Below, in pieces: positions 38,508-46,776 of a DNA stretch of 64,000 nucleotides. The stretch lies in contig CAVVRY010000002.1 in the NCBI GenBank assembly GCA_963750735.1, positions 245,578 through 309,577 of the forward strand. Reading direction: 5' to 3'. The DNA comes from JANTGF01 sp963750735. Lineage in GTDB: Bacteria; Bacteroidota; Bacteroidia; Bacteroidales; VadinHA17. The notes under the pieces were generated by a model. That model worked only from the letters and a program-made list of their open reading frames with translations. It did not search any database and was not told the DNA's origin. The position numbers and the translations under genes were made by a program. The number at the start of each line of letters is the position of its first letter. Position 1 is the stretch's first letter.

Positions 38508-39554
38508 CTATAGGGGGCAATTGAACATCGGATCCACGGCGCAGCGATAGTAAGTCCGAAAACCGAGCACAGCATTGGCGAGCTCGGGAACGCCAAGCAT
38601 TACGTCACCCTCGGTGTAGTAGTCCCGGGAGTAATAAGTTTGTGTCGTACCTTCAACAAACTTAACAATTGACATGCCGGGAGCGTTAAAAGGAGCTCCG
38701 TTAAATTCACCGGACATGGTCCACGTCGCCATATAAATATCGTCTACTAAGGTCTCGTCCTCGACGATGGTGTACAAGTCCGACGATCCGGCAAACAGAC
38801 GGCCCAGAAACGTGGCCATGGTGTCGGGGCCAAAGATATCGACGATGGGGTCGTGGTACTCGTAGTTGCTCGCAAGGAAGGGAAGCACGTTTGACCAATT
38901 TTCCGCATTGATCTCGACCAGTTGACGACCAACCTCTAGCTGATCACTGTTTATCTGATCTTGCGAGCGCAGTTGGTTATTTTCTGTGCTTTTCGTGGAA
39001 GGGGGGAGTGGACAGTCGAAGGTCGGATCCACAGCGCACCTATAGTACATCCTGAAGCCCCAGATTGCCTCATCCAGACCGGGGATAGTGGCCATGATGT
39101 CGCCCTCAGAATAGTAGTCCCGCTGGTAGTAAACCTGTGAAGAGTTGGGCAGAAACTTGAAGATCGAGATTCCCTTGGCCTGATAAGGCACTTCGAGGAA
39201 ATCCCCAGACATGGTCCACGTTGCCGAATAGATGTCGTCGATGAGGGTTTCGTCCTCGACAGTTGTGACAAGATTGGGCGAGGCATCTATGATAAGCTGA
39301 TTGAGGAATGCAGTCATATCCTGAATTCCTGAGATGTCAACTATCGGATCGTGGTACTCTATGTCGTCCGTGTAGTAAGGCAGGACTTCAGCAACGTTAG
39401 GCGCCTGCACTTCGAGCAGTGCTCGTCCGATCTCGAGTCGCTCCTGATGGAGCTGGGAGGAATCGTCGTTTGAATCATCTTTTGAGCAAGCCTGGTTAAT
39501 CAGGATAATGACGATGCCAGCGAATATTGCGAATGCTTGAACAAACTTTCTCAT
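38508..39554 (-). CDS. Lipoprotein with two tandem SnoaL/NTF2-like domains
   Basis: 348 residues. A lipoprotein signal (FAIFAGIVIILINQACSKDD) is followed by two copies of a 150-residue domain. Each has EYHDPIVDI (residues 65-73 and about 228-236), a VEDETLIDDIYSATWTMSG-type stretch, a YYxRDYY segment and a YYRCAVDP ending, so the gene arose by internal duplication. The fold looks like SnoaL/NTF2 (cone-shaped domains that bind small polar ligands or act as isomerases), but no activity can be named. Its base composition is clearly GC-richer than its neighbours, and it has a strong AGGAGGT ribosome site, rare in this genome: both point to transfer from another kind of bacterium. It lies on the opposite strand within an attC-bounded interval. 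Confidence 0.7.
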   Translation of the reverse strand: MRKFVQAFAIFAGIVIILINQACSKDDSNDDSSQLHQERLEIGRALLEVQAPNVAEVLPYYTDDIEYHDPIVDISGIQDMTAFLNQLIIDASPNLVTTVEDETLIDDIYSATWTMSGDFLEVPYQAKGISIFKFLPNSSQVYYQRDYYSEGDIMATIPGLDEAIWGFRMYYRCAVDPTFDCPLPPSTKSTENNQLRSQDQINSDQLEVGRQLVEINAENWSNVLPFLASNYEYHDPIVDIFGPDTMATFLGRLFAGSSDLYTIVEDETLVDDIYMATWTMSGEFNGAPFNAPGMSIVKFVEGTTQTYYSRDYYTEGDVMLGVPELANAVLGFRTYYRCAVDPMFNCPL

Positions 39555-39743
39555 GTTTGACCTCCTAAACAGTTTAATTAATTTATAAAAACATAAAATC
39601 TTTAATGATAAAACAATACATATTAAAAAATGTTCATTGAAATTTTAATTTTGCAGGTAGAATTTGATTTGTGAGGCATAAGAACAAAACACTTACTCGG
39701 TTTGGAATTATGGCATGATTAAAGAGAGATTTAAAAAGCCTAC

Positions 39744-39875
39744 CGCTAACAGCCAATATAAGTCATAGGCTATTTTGTGGCACATTGGATAGGAACGTAG
39801 GTCGCTTTTTATTATCTTGCTCATCAAATACAGAGTGATGCAATACCTACGCCTCATATTGGCGGAACGTTATAG
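39744..39875 (+). repeat. attC-like imperfect hairpin
   Basis: CGCTAAC (39744-39750), A, GCCAATATA arm; right arm CATATTGGC, 5-nt spacer GGAAC, GTTATAG (39869-39875). Same one-versus-five spacer layout as at 27152, 37483 and 38204. An inner GTAGGT/ACCTAC pair may extend the stem. Confidence 0.6.
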
Positions 39876-39915
39876 CACATTATTAATTGAGAACTTTTCA
39901 CAAACAAAATTACAA

Positions 39916-40803
39916 ATGAAAACACAAGAAACAGTAAAATGGAATCTGCTACTACTTATTATAGTGGTTATTGGCTTTTCTGTCGAATCATTTGGACAAG
40001 ACAAAAAGGAGAATCCAATTGGAATAAGTTTTGAGCACAATACCGATAAGATTCAAGGATGGTTTTATAAAGCAGAGGGAAATGGTCCTTTTTCAACGGT
40101 TATTTTATTACAAGGTGCTGGTGGGAATGACGGTGATTTGTTTAATCTGGGAACAGATCTGGCTGAAGAAGGGTATAATGCAATGACCTATAATTATCCG
40201 GGAGCATGGAGAAGTGAAGGGCTAAGGACAGATAAAGCTGCATTAGAGAGCATTCAATCAGCTATCAATTATGTAATGTCAAAATCAACAATACAGATGT
40301 TTGAGGTTGATACCACGGACATTATTTTGCTTGGTTATAGCTATGGAGGAGGTATGGCATTACTGGGATCATCTCTTGACAAAAGAGTTAAGAAAGTAAT
40401 CTCAATAGCCGGTGGAGATTTGAGTATCCGGGCAAAAGAATTAGAAGAAGACCCTGGATTCAGGCAGAGTTTCGAACAAAGAGTTGATTATTACTTGTCA
40501 AATCCATCAATGGTTCGTGGCGCGACAGGAAAGCAATATGTTGACTCAATGATAAAAAACAAGGAAGACTATAATATAAAAAAGTACGTGCCTGAATTAT
40601 CGAAAAAAGATGTATTGCTGATTAGCGGCTCCTACGATAATATGGTTAACAGTGAAACACATATAATGCCGCTCTATCAGGAATTGAAATCTAAAGGAAA
40701 CGGGAATGTCTCATTAATAACTTTAGAAACTGACCATAACTATGCAAACGTTCAAAACGAGCTTACTGAAGTTTTATATAACTGGTTAAAAGAAAGGGAA
40801 TAA
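39916..40803 (+). CDS. Exported alpha/beta-hydrolase in an attC-bounded cassette
   Basis: 295 residues from the ATG at 39916; longer readings to 39817 run back through the attC-like hairpin and are rejected. A signal peptide (LLLLIIVVIGFSVESFGQ) leads into a dienelactone-hydrolase/alpha-beta-hydrolase fold: oxyanion-side LLQGAGGNDGD, nucleophile elbow GYSYGGG with the catalytic serine, an aspartate candidate in SGSYDNM, and the histidine in ETDHNYA. The substrate is unknown; cleavage of an ester or small amide in the periplasm is likely. The gene opens 40 bp after one hairpin and its stop is only a few bases from the left box of the next (40808), the expected layout of an integron cassette. 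Confidence 0.8.
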   Translation: MKTQETVKWNLLLLIIVVIGFSVESFGQDKKENPIGISFEHNTDKIQGWFYKAEGNGPFSTVILLQGAGGNDGDLFNLGTDLAEEGYNAMTYNYPGAWRSEGLRTDKAALESIQSAINYVMSKSTIQMFEVDTTDIILLGYSYGGGMALLGSSLDKRVKKVISIAGGDLSIRAKELEEDPGFRQSFEQRVDYYLSNPSMVRGATGKQYVDSMIKNKEDYNIKKYVPELSKKDVLLISGSYDNMVNSETHIMPLYQELKSKGNGNVSLITLETDHNYANVQNELTEVLYNWLKERE

Positions 40804-40807
40804 CGTG

Positions 40808-40885
40808 CTATAACAAAGTGCATACGCCAATTTGGTTTGACACGCATCTTGCATTTCATCTTTCTTGTTGACTCACATCTCGAAA
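40808..40885 (+). repeat. Left half of an attC-like site, right half degenerate
   Basis: CTATAAC (40808-40814), A, then AAGTGCATACGCC has the left layout of the other hairpins. A possible partner (ATGCGTGTC/TTGCATTTC read on the other strand, then GTTGACT near 40868) pairs only in part. Confidence 0.35.
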
Positions 40886-40981
40886 TCAACTAACTTTATT
40901 GAAGTAACCATTAATAACCGAGTAAACAGCAACATGCGCGCCAGGTGCTAAAGCCTGTCGGCAAGCGAAGTGGGCTTTGGA

Positions 40982-41205
40982 TTGTAATCCTTCGTAGACG
41001 ATTGTGGATACTTCTTTAATGACAAGACCGAGCTTAACAGAAAAATTAATAACCCAAATTTCCACAACTACAATCTCATAGACATAAATCAATAGGACGT
41101 AATAAGAATAAGGAATACATAAAACTTAAAGGCTATGACATCATAGACCAACCCCCTTCTCTCTTTTCTCTTTTCTCTTTTATCCTTCATAGGCGATTGG
41201 GGAAA
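40982..41205. repeat. Dispersed intergenic repeat S, copy 2
   Basis: TTGTAATCCTTCGTAGACGA and TTGTGGATAC at the left, TATCCTTCATAGGCGATTGG at the right, matching 35011-35240. A pyrimidine run of CTCTTTT units lies just before the right block. Confidence 0.5.
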
Positions 41206-41312
41206 CGATGCCACGAGTCGGACAGGGAACGGGCAACTAAGGGAGAAATCTCAATCCTCACAGCCCGGACCTGGGAGCCACAACCCTAATCCCAACATTG
41301 CCAAGTTTCATT

Positions 41313-41665
41313 CTAGTATTCAAAAGCAAGATAATCTATATTACTACTGCAAGAATGCACTAGTCAAGCTTGTAATAGCTTTAAATAGCATATTAAGCAA
41401 CTTCATTTAGCATTACAAATTAAAAAGCAATAACTATCCCTTAGTAAATTTTAGAAGTTCTCTTTTTTAAAGAGTACCGTGTGCCTTTAAAATTGGGATA
41501 CCCTCTACACGTGATTAAGGGGATTTAACTAAATAGGACCACAATTGAGGAAAAAGGTCACTTCGTCTGCCCTATTTGTCACTTGAGCCAAAACACAAAT
41601 CCTTATCTAGCTCGGATACTGCTAATAAAAGGGTGAGTGTCACATTTATAATAAGAATGGGACAG
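41313..41665 (+). repeat. Intergenic leader repeat R, copy 3 (long form)
   Basis: Matches 29010-29370 from CTAGTATTCAAAAGCAAGAT onward, including CTACACGTGATTAAGGGG and CCCTATTTGTCACTTGAG, and continues into GTGTCACATTTATA as copy 1 does. It is followed by the promoter box of TPR copy H. Confidence 0.7.
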
Positions 41666-41690
41666 ACTTTGGCCACTCAGTTTATCTTAA

Positions 41691-41724
41691 TTTGTTATTG
41701 ATATTCAGATGGTATATATTTATA
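41691..41724 (+). promoter_or_regulatory. TPR-family promoter box, copy H
   Basis: TTTG at 41691, TATATTTATA at 41715, ATG at 41746: the same 20-nt and 21-nt gaps as at the other copies, 20 to 30 kb away. Confidence 0.7.
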
Positions 41725-41745
41725 TGCCCAATTCATAATTAACCA

Positions 41746-43518
41746 ATGCCTGAAAGACCTAACAAACTCACCAAATTCTGGAATGAACTGAAACGGCGTG
41801 ATGTTCTTAGGTCTGTTGCCATTTATGCTGGATCGGCTTTTGTTATTCTGGAGGCAGCAACCATCATTTTTCCACGATGGGGATTCCCTGACTGGACCAT
41901 TGACCTGGTGCTATATCTCCTGATCCTTGGAGTATTTATCACTTTTATTGTTTCCTGGATATTTGATATTACACCTCAGGGTGTTCAGAAAACAAAGCCG
42001 CTGGAAGAAATCAATGAAACAGAAAAGCCAACTGATTCAAAAGTTTGGAAAGCTGCAACTTATATAAGTTTCCTGGTTATTGCTGGCCTGGTGGTTTTCA
42101 ATATCGTAACCAGGGGGGATATTTTAAAACCCGGAATGATTCAATCACTCGCTATACTTCCGTTTGATAACTACACTGGCGATGAGAAGCTTGATTATGT
42201 CGCTGCCGGTATGCACACCGCTCTAATTGGGGATATGGGTAAACTGGGTGCGTTGAGAGTAACCGGAAAGAACTCCTCGAGCATCTTTAAAAATAGCGGC
42301 AAATCTGCCCCTGAGATTGCCAGAGAATTGGATGTAGAAGCACTGGTGGAACCCGCTGTAATGTATTATGGTGACAGTATTATTATACAGATCAAGTTGA
42401 TCACATTGTATCCCAAGGAAAAACAACTTTTTGTGGAAAATTATATGGTGGATAAAAGCCAAGTTCTAAACCTTTTCAGTAAAATATCCAAACAGATTGC
42501 GGATGAGATCATGATAGAATTATCGCCCGAGGAAGAAAGACTATTTGCCAAATCAAGAACAGTTGACAGGGAGGCTTACGATGCTTACCTGAAGGCTCTT
42601 GGCTCACTTCATTTTACCAGAGAATCGTTGTATAAATCCCTGGAATATTTAAACAATGCTGTTGAGAAAGAACCTGACTGGGCACCTCTTTATGCTGGTT
42701 TGGCCCTTGTCTGGTTGGATATACAACAGATGGGGCTTGAATCAACCTCCATTACCTCCCCAAACATTTATAAGAACCTCAACAAAGCCCTTGAATTGGA
42801 TCCAGATCTTTCGAATTCCCACGCTTCAAGTGCAATGATCGCTTACTTGATGGAATGGAACTGGGAAAAGAGTGAGAAAGAGTTTCTTAAGGCTCTGGCC
42901 ATTAATCCCAGCGACGCCGGATCAAGGGTTTTTTATTCACATTTGTTATGTATACTGCAAAGGTTTGATGAAGCGATACCACAGGCCCAACTGGCCCTTG
43001 AGCTGGATCCGCTAAATCCTAATATGAAGATATGGTATACAGTAATATTAATGGCAGTAGAAGATTTCCATAGTGCCCTGGAACTTGCAGAAGAAGTTGC
43101 GGCTGCTGATCCGAATTACATTATGGCCTATTCTGTAATTGAAAACGCAGCTTTTTATTGCGGGGATTATAATAAAGTAATGGAAGCGACCAAACATCTT
43201 TTGGCCGAAACAGTTGATTTCAAAGAGGTTGATAGAATTTTCGGGGAAAGCGGTTTTGTTGCGGCGTATGAAGAAATTTTGCGTCAGTTGGAGGAGTTGG
43301 CTCAAAAAGAATACATGGCACCCAGAGCAATGGCATTTTATTATATGATGGTGGATCGACCAGATAAGGCCATGGATTGGATTGAAAAGGGATTTGAAGT
43401 GCGCGACCCGGTTATACCCTATATTGTCGTACCTGGCTTTTTCTGTGAGCCACTATTTGACAATCCCAGGTTCATTGAAATTATTAAGAAAATGAACTTG
43501 CCATTGCCAAAAGACTAG
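41746..43518 (+). CDS. Membrane-anchored TolB-like/TPR protein, family copy H
   Basis: 590 residues, intact. The N-terminal module (AGSAFVILEAATIIFPRWGF, DITPQGVQKTKP) is the B/E/F type. From the third membrane segment on (SFLVIAGLVVFNIVTRGDIL, HTALIGDMGKLGALRVTGKN) it is nearly identical to the decayed copy D, whose N-terminus is of the other type. The change of relatives falls in the linker between the second and third membrane segments, around residue 100. The C-terminus ends IIKKMNLPLPKD. It has both leader repeat R and the promoter box, and is followed by the trailer repeat and a tRNA fragment. Confidence 0.85.
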   Translation: MPERPNKLTKFWNELKRRDVLRSVAIYAGSAFVILEAATIIFPRWGFPDWTIDLVLYLLILGVFITFIVSWIFDITPQGVQKTKPLEEINETEKPTDSKVWKAATYISFLVIAGLVVFNIVTRGDILKPGMIQSLAILPFDNYTGDEKLDYVAAGMHTALIGDMGKLGALRVTGKNSSSIFKNSGKSAPEIARELDVEALVEPAVMYYGDSIIIQIKLITLYPKEKQLFVENYMVDKSQVLNLFSKISKQIADEIMIELSPEEERLFAKSRTVDREAYDAYLKALGSLHFTRESLYKSLEYLNNAVEKEPDWAPLYAGLALVWLDIQQMGLESTSITSPNIYKNLNKALELDPDLSNSHASSAMIAYLMEWNWEKSEKEFLKALAINPSDAGSRVFYSHLLCILQRFDEAIPQAQLALELDPLNPNMKIWYTVILMAVEDFHSALELAEEVAAADPNYIMAYSVIENAAFYCGDYNKVMEATKHLLAETVDFKEVDRIFGESGFVAAYEEILRQLEELAQKEYMAPRAMAFYYMMVDRPDKAMDWIEKGFEVRDPVIPYIVVPGFFCEPLFDNPRFIEIIKKMNLPLPKD

Positions 43519-43632
43519 TATTCAATCGAAAATTAGTAATCAACTGTTATCCATAGCTTATCTACAACCCTAATTCAATCCAATAAAAAAGGGAATCAGA
43601 TTCTAATGATCCAACTCCCTCTCCTTTAACTT
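43519..43632 (+). repeat. 3' trailer repeat after TPR copy H
   Basis: TATTCAATCGAAAATTAGTA, then CAATAAAAAAGGGAATCAG and ACTCCCTCTCCTTTAACTTG, directly followed by the tRNA-derived GTGGGCCCAG. Confidence 0.6.
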
Positions 43633-43803
43633 GTGGGCCCAGTCCCGAAGATTCCAAAATCTGCGATTTTGATTTATCTTCGAGTCCCGCATAGCGGGTA
43701 GAATATCGGGACTGGGCTCCCCTAGCAAATCTCCCAATGTCGATTTTTCGGGACAGGCTTCTCGCCCCCTGTGCGAGAACCAGCGACCCCTTGATTATGA
43801 GTA
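43633..43803 (-). pseudogene. tRNA(CAT) 3'-half fragment interrupted by palindromic insertions
   Basis: GTGGGCCCAG, a 69-bp TCCCGA...TCGGGA element (43643-43711; the 86-bp form minus 17 bp), CTGGGCTC, a further insertion ending CCCCCTGTGC, then GAACCAGCGACCCC and TTGATTATGAGT, ending in the anticodon loop exactly as at 31726. Sequence beyond is unrelated to tRNA. Confidence 0.7.
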
Positions 43804-43916
43804 TCCTTTTTTCGATATCTATCCGATCCTAAAACATCAGGATATTTGCAGTATCTAGAACATTTACAGGGATTTGTGTTTTTATACAATTATAATTAAC
43901 TGTTCAATTTATGTAA

Positions 43917-43970
43917 AATATTACACTGGCTTATATGGATTTACAGGAAAACTGGCGAAAATACTGGCTC
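43917..43970. repeat. Arm-type repeat next to the tRNA fragment
   Basis: AAAATATTACACTGGCTTAT followed by ACTGGCG and ACTGGC, related to 31808-31862. It lies about 115 bp beyond the tRNA fragment on the same side. No recombinase gene is adjacent. Confidence 0.4.
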
Positions 43971-44206
43971 TTATTCTTATGAGGCCCCATAATGAAAAGA
44001 ATATCACTGCTCCCAGTCAAGAGAAAAATTACTAAAAGTATTTAAATTGTAATTATGAAATGTATCTCTTATCTTTATGAATCAAGTTGTCCGGCTGTTG
44101 CTGAAGTCAAACAATTTGGGATTTAAACATGCTGTAACATTTTGTAAAAATTTTCAACAGGTTTTCCTCAGATTTTTCCATAACATTTAGATAGGTGTGA
44201 CAAATT

Positions 44207-45376
44207 ATGGTTTTACTAAGAGTTTTTCGCAAGAACTATTTTACTATCAATTCTCCATCAGGAATTCCGCAAACCATTTTATTTTTAATGTTTTGCGCAA
44301 TCCTGTTAATAACAATCCTTACTGGCTGTGGGCATATAGACGGTGAGCCGATAACAACTGATTACACTCCACAGCCAGGGAAAGATTGGGAGGTATCAAC
44401 ACCTGAAGAGCAGGGATTAGATCCATTGTTGATTGAAAAACTTTACAATGATGCAAAAGGAATAGACAAAATCTATAGTTTGCTTGTTATCAAAAATAAT
44501 AAATTGGTCGCTGAACAATATTTCAATGGTTATGAAATAGATGACAAAAACCTGATTCAATCAGCAACAAAGAGTTATTTTTCCACCTTAGTAGGGATAG
44601 CAATAGACCAAGGATGTTTAGCAAGCTTAGATAAAAAGATGATGGATTTCTTTCCCGAATATGCCTCCCTGGTAGAAGATCCAAGGAAGTTTGACATAAC
44701 TATTCGACAATTGCTGCAGATGCGCTCTGGATATCCTTCTGATGAGTCACCTGAATATTCACATTTGATCCAACCGGGCGACTTATTATCAGCTATTGTT
44801 AATTATCCCTTAGTGGGAGATCCAGGAACAGGATTTGCATACACAAATGTTTCTCCTCATACATTAGGAGTAATTGTATCAAGAGCTTGTAACATAGCAC
44901 TCGAAGATTTTATTGAAGATTATCTTTTTTCGCCATTAGGAGTTGATATGGATTTTGTTTTTTGGGATCCATATGGCAATTTACTACCTGTTTTTTCTGC
45001 TACACCTCGTGATTTTGCTAAATATGGAATGTTATATCTGAATGGTGGTGAATTTAATGGAATCCAGGTCGTATCATCAGAGTGGGTAGATGAAACTCTT
45101 CAAGTATATTCAGAGAATATTCACATGATTGATGTGAGTCCAAATTTCTCAGACATGGGTTATGGTTATCAATGGTGGTTCAATGAATCCGGCGAGCATC
45201 AATATTTCTTTGCTGCAGGACAGGGTGGACAAATGATAGTATTGTTGGATGATCTTGATATGCTTATTGTAACTACAGCTGATCATTTTCAAGGTGACTC
45301 TGGTAATTCATGGGAAACTACGAGTGCGATATTTAATTTGGTGGGTGATTTTATTGCATCACTACCTGCTGATTAA
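44207..45376 (+). CDS. Serine hydrolase, class C beta-lactamase/PBP-like lipoprotein
   Basis: 389 residues. A membrane segment with lipobox (LLITILTGCGH; cysteine near residue 45) makes it a lipoprotein with a long N-terminal leader; an internal start is possible but no better candidate is seen. Catalytic motifs of the beta-lactamase-related family: SATK (in IQSATKSYFST), YTN (in FAYTNVSPHT, the Y-x-N position) and AGQGGQ in place of KTG. It has no C-terminal extension, unlike the hydrolase at 27.3 kb, and is not a close relative of it. Probably periplasmic or outer-membrane anchored; substrate unknown. Confidence 0.8.
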   Translation: MVLLRVFRKNYFTINSPSGIPQTILFLMFCAILLITILTGCGHIDGEPITTDYTPQPGKDWEVSTPEEQGLDPLLIEKLYNDAKGIDKIYSLLVIKNNKLVAEQYFNGYEIDDKNLIQSATKSYFSTLVGIAIDQGCLASLDKKMMDFFPEYASLVEDPRKFDITIRQLLQMRSGYPSDESPEYSHLIQPGDLLSAIVNYPLVGDPGTGFAYTNVSPHTLGVIVSRACNIALEDFIEDYLFSPLGVDMDFVFWDPYGNLLPVFSATPRDFAKYGMLYLNGGEFNGIQVVSSEWVDETLQVYSENIHMIDVSPNFSDMGYGYQWWFNESGEHQYFFAAGQGGQMIVLLDDLDMLIVTTADHFQGDSGNSWETTSAIFNLVGDFIASLPAD

Positions 45377-45638
45377 ACAATTTGATTATGTAGCCTTCCC
45401 CTGCTTCCCAGATAGTTTGATTTTCATTTAATATGCCTGCTTTCCTTAATTCTTTATTATATCTGAATAAAGAATTTATTAAATGGTGAATAGTTTTCAA
45501 TCACAACACCAGATTTGCAGCCCCAATCTCTTCCTCACTTGTACTTAGGTTTTGTATTGTCAGCAAAAAGTGAACTTTTAAAGGGTTAAATCTTAGAGAT
45601 GGATTTAATATATTTATTAACCTTTAAAAGCAAAACAA

Positions 45639-45872
45639 ATGCCTAAAAAGAAGAATGCTAGCTCACTAATTAGTGAGTTAAAGCGAAAAACGAGAAGAAA
45701 CTACTCTTCAGAGGAAAAAATCAGAATCATTATTGAAGGAATGCGTGGTGAAATGACCATTGCAGAGTTATGTCGTAAAGAAGGGATATCTCAAGGCTTG
45801 TATTATAAATGGAGCAAAGACTTCATGGAAGCTGGGAAAAAACAGTTCCAAGAAAATGAATTAAATTTGTGA
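45639..45872 (+). mobile_element. IS3-type transposase OrfA fragment
   Basis: 77 residues of the helix-turn-helix first frame of an IS3-group element: YSSEEKIRIIIEGMRGEMTI, then AELCRKEGISQGLYYKWSKD. Full OrfA proteins continue with a leucine-zipper region of 30-50 residues, absent here (the frame ends FQENELNL). No OrfB (DDE integrase) follows, and no terminal repeats were found; the decayed serine recombinase begins about 45 bp downstream. It is a remnant. Confidence 0.7.
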
Positions 45873-45917
45873 AAGTACTCTCTTAAAATTTGACCCAAAA
45901 AGTTCAAATATCGCTGA

Positions 45918-46544
45918 AAACGTACAATTGGTTACATCAGGGTCAATACAGTTGATCAGGATACGGACAAAAACGAAGCTGCAATTTTAAAGTTTGCTAA
46001 TGCTAAAGAATTTGGCAAAGTTAAATTTGTATGTGAAAAGATAAGCGGAATGAAGTCCTGGAAGAAACGAAAATTGCATGAAGTTGTCCAAAAGCTAAGC
46101 AAGGATGACATATTGATCGTACCAGAACTTACAAGAATTGGATGTTCCTTGAAAGATATACTTGATGTATTAAACCATCTCTCAGATAAAAATGTAAAAG
46201 TATATTCTGTTAAGGAAAATTTCCAGTTGAATGGAGAGGATATGCAATCTAAGGTAATGCGGACGATGCTTGCACTTTTCGCGGAAATAGAACACGACCT
46301 GATAGTCAGTCGTACAAAAGAAGGGTTAGAGGCAGCCAGAGCCAAAGCCAAGTTATTAGGCCGTCCTAAAGGTCCTGGTAAAAGTCGGCTGGACGAACAC
46401 AGGGAGGAAATTATTACCATGTTGGAAAACGGAGTGACTCGGAAATATATAGCAACACTTTATAAGATGAGTCCCGCATCACTAACAAACTGGTTGAGTC
46501 GGCATGGATTTTCAGAAAAGAAACCAAAATACAATAAACCATAG
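45918..46544 (+). pseudogene. Serine recombinase (resolvase/invertase family), start and catalytic Ser lost
   Basis: An open frame from 45918, just after a TGA, encodes a full-length small recombinase of about 208 residues: TIGYIRVNTVDQ at the N-terminus, the dimer-helix region (MRTMLALFAEIEHDLIVSRT), GLEAARAKAKLLGRPKG and a C-terminal helix-turn-helix (VTRKYIATLYKMSPASLTNW). The build is like the Mpi-type DNA invertases of Bacteroides. Two things are wrong: there is no ATG, GTG or TTG before the conserved core (the first ATG, at 46050, would cut off the catalytic part), and the nucleophile position in the RVST motif reads Asn (AAT at 45945-45947) where Ser (AGT) is expected. It is therefore unlikely to cut DNA. 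Confidence 0.7.
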
Positions 46545-46600
46545 GGGCACCCTTCTCGGCGGGTTTGTGAAGGCGAAATGGTTTCGGACGACCTCTAAAA

Positions 46601-46643
46601 ATATTACAAAATTTTCTGACCTAAATGACATTTATTGTCACAA
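46601..46643. repeat. Direct repeat flanking the adhesin gene, left copy
   Basis: 43 bp starting ATATTACAAAATTTTCTG and containing the palindrome TGACATTTATTGTCA (46626-46640). It is repeated at 49409-49450 with one T fewer. The two copies enclose the whole adhesin gene in direct orientation. Confidence 0.8.
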
Positions 46644-46776
46644 ATTCCAGCAATCAATAATGCGAGGTCTGGTTATCAGGCAAAGAGGGTTAAGAAAGAT
46701 CCATTTGGCATATGAAACTAAAGTGGTCAATTTTTCGTATTCATAAATTAAGAAGGCCTTACTTAACCCATTGGTT

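Noticed and set aside
41155..41185. CTCTTTT run as a phase-variable repeat
   Set aside because: Only a few imperfect units, and outside any gene start or promoter that I can identify.
46504..46746. 80-residue frame after the recombinase
   Set aside because: It overlaps the recombinase end in another frame and runs through the 43-bp non-coding direct repeat.
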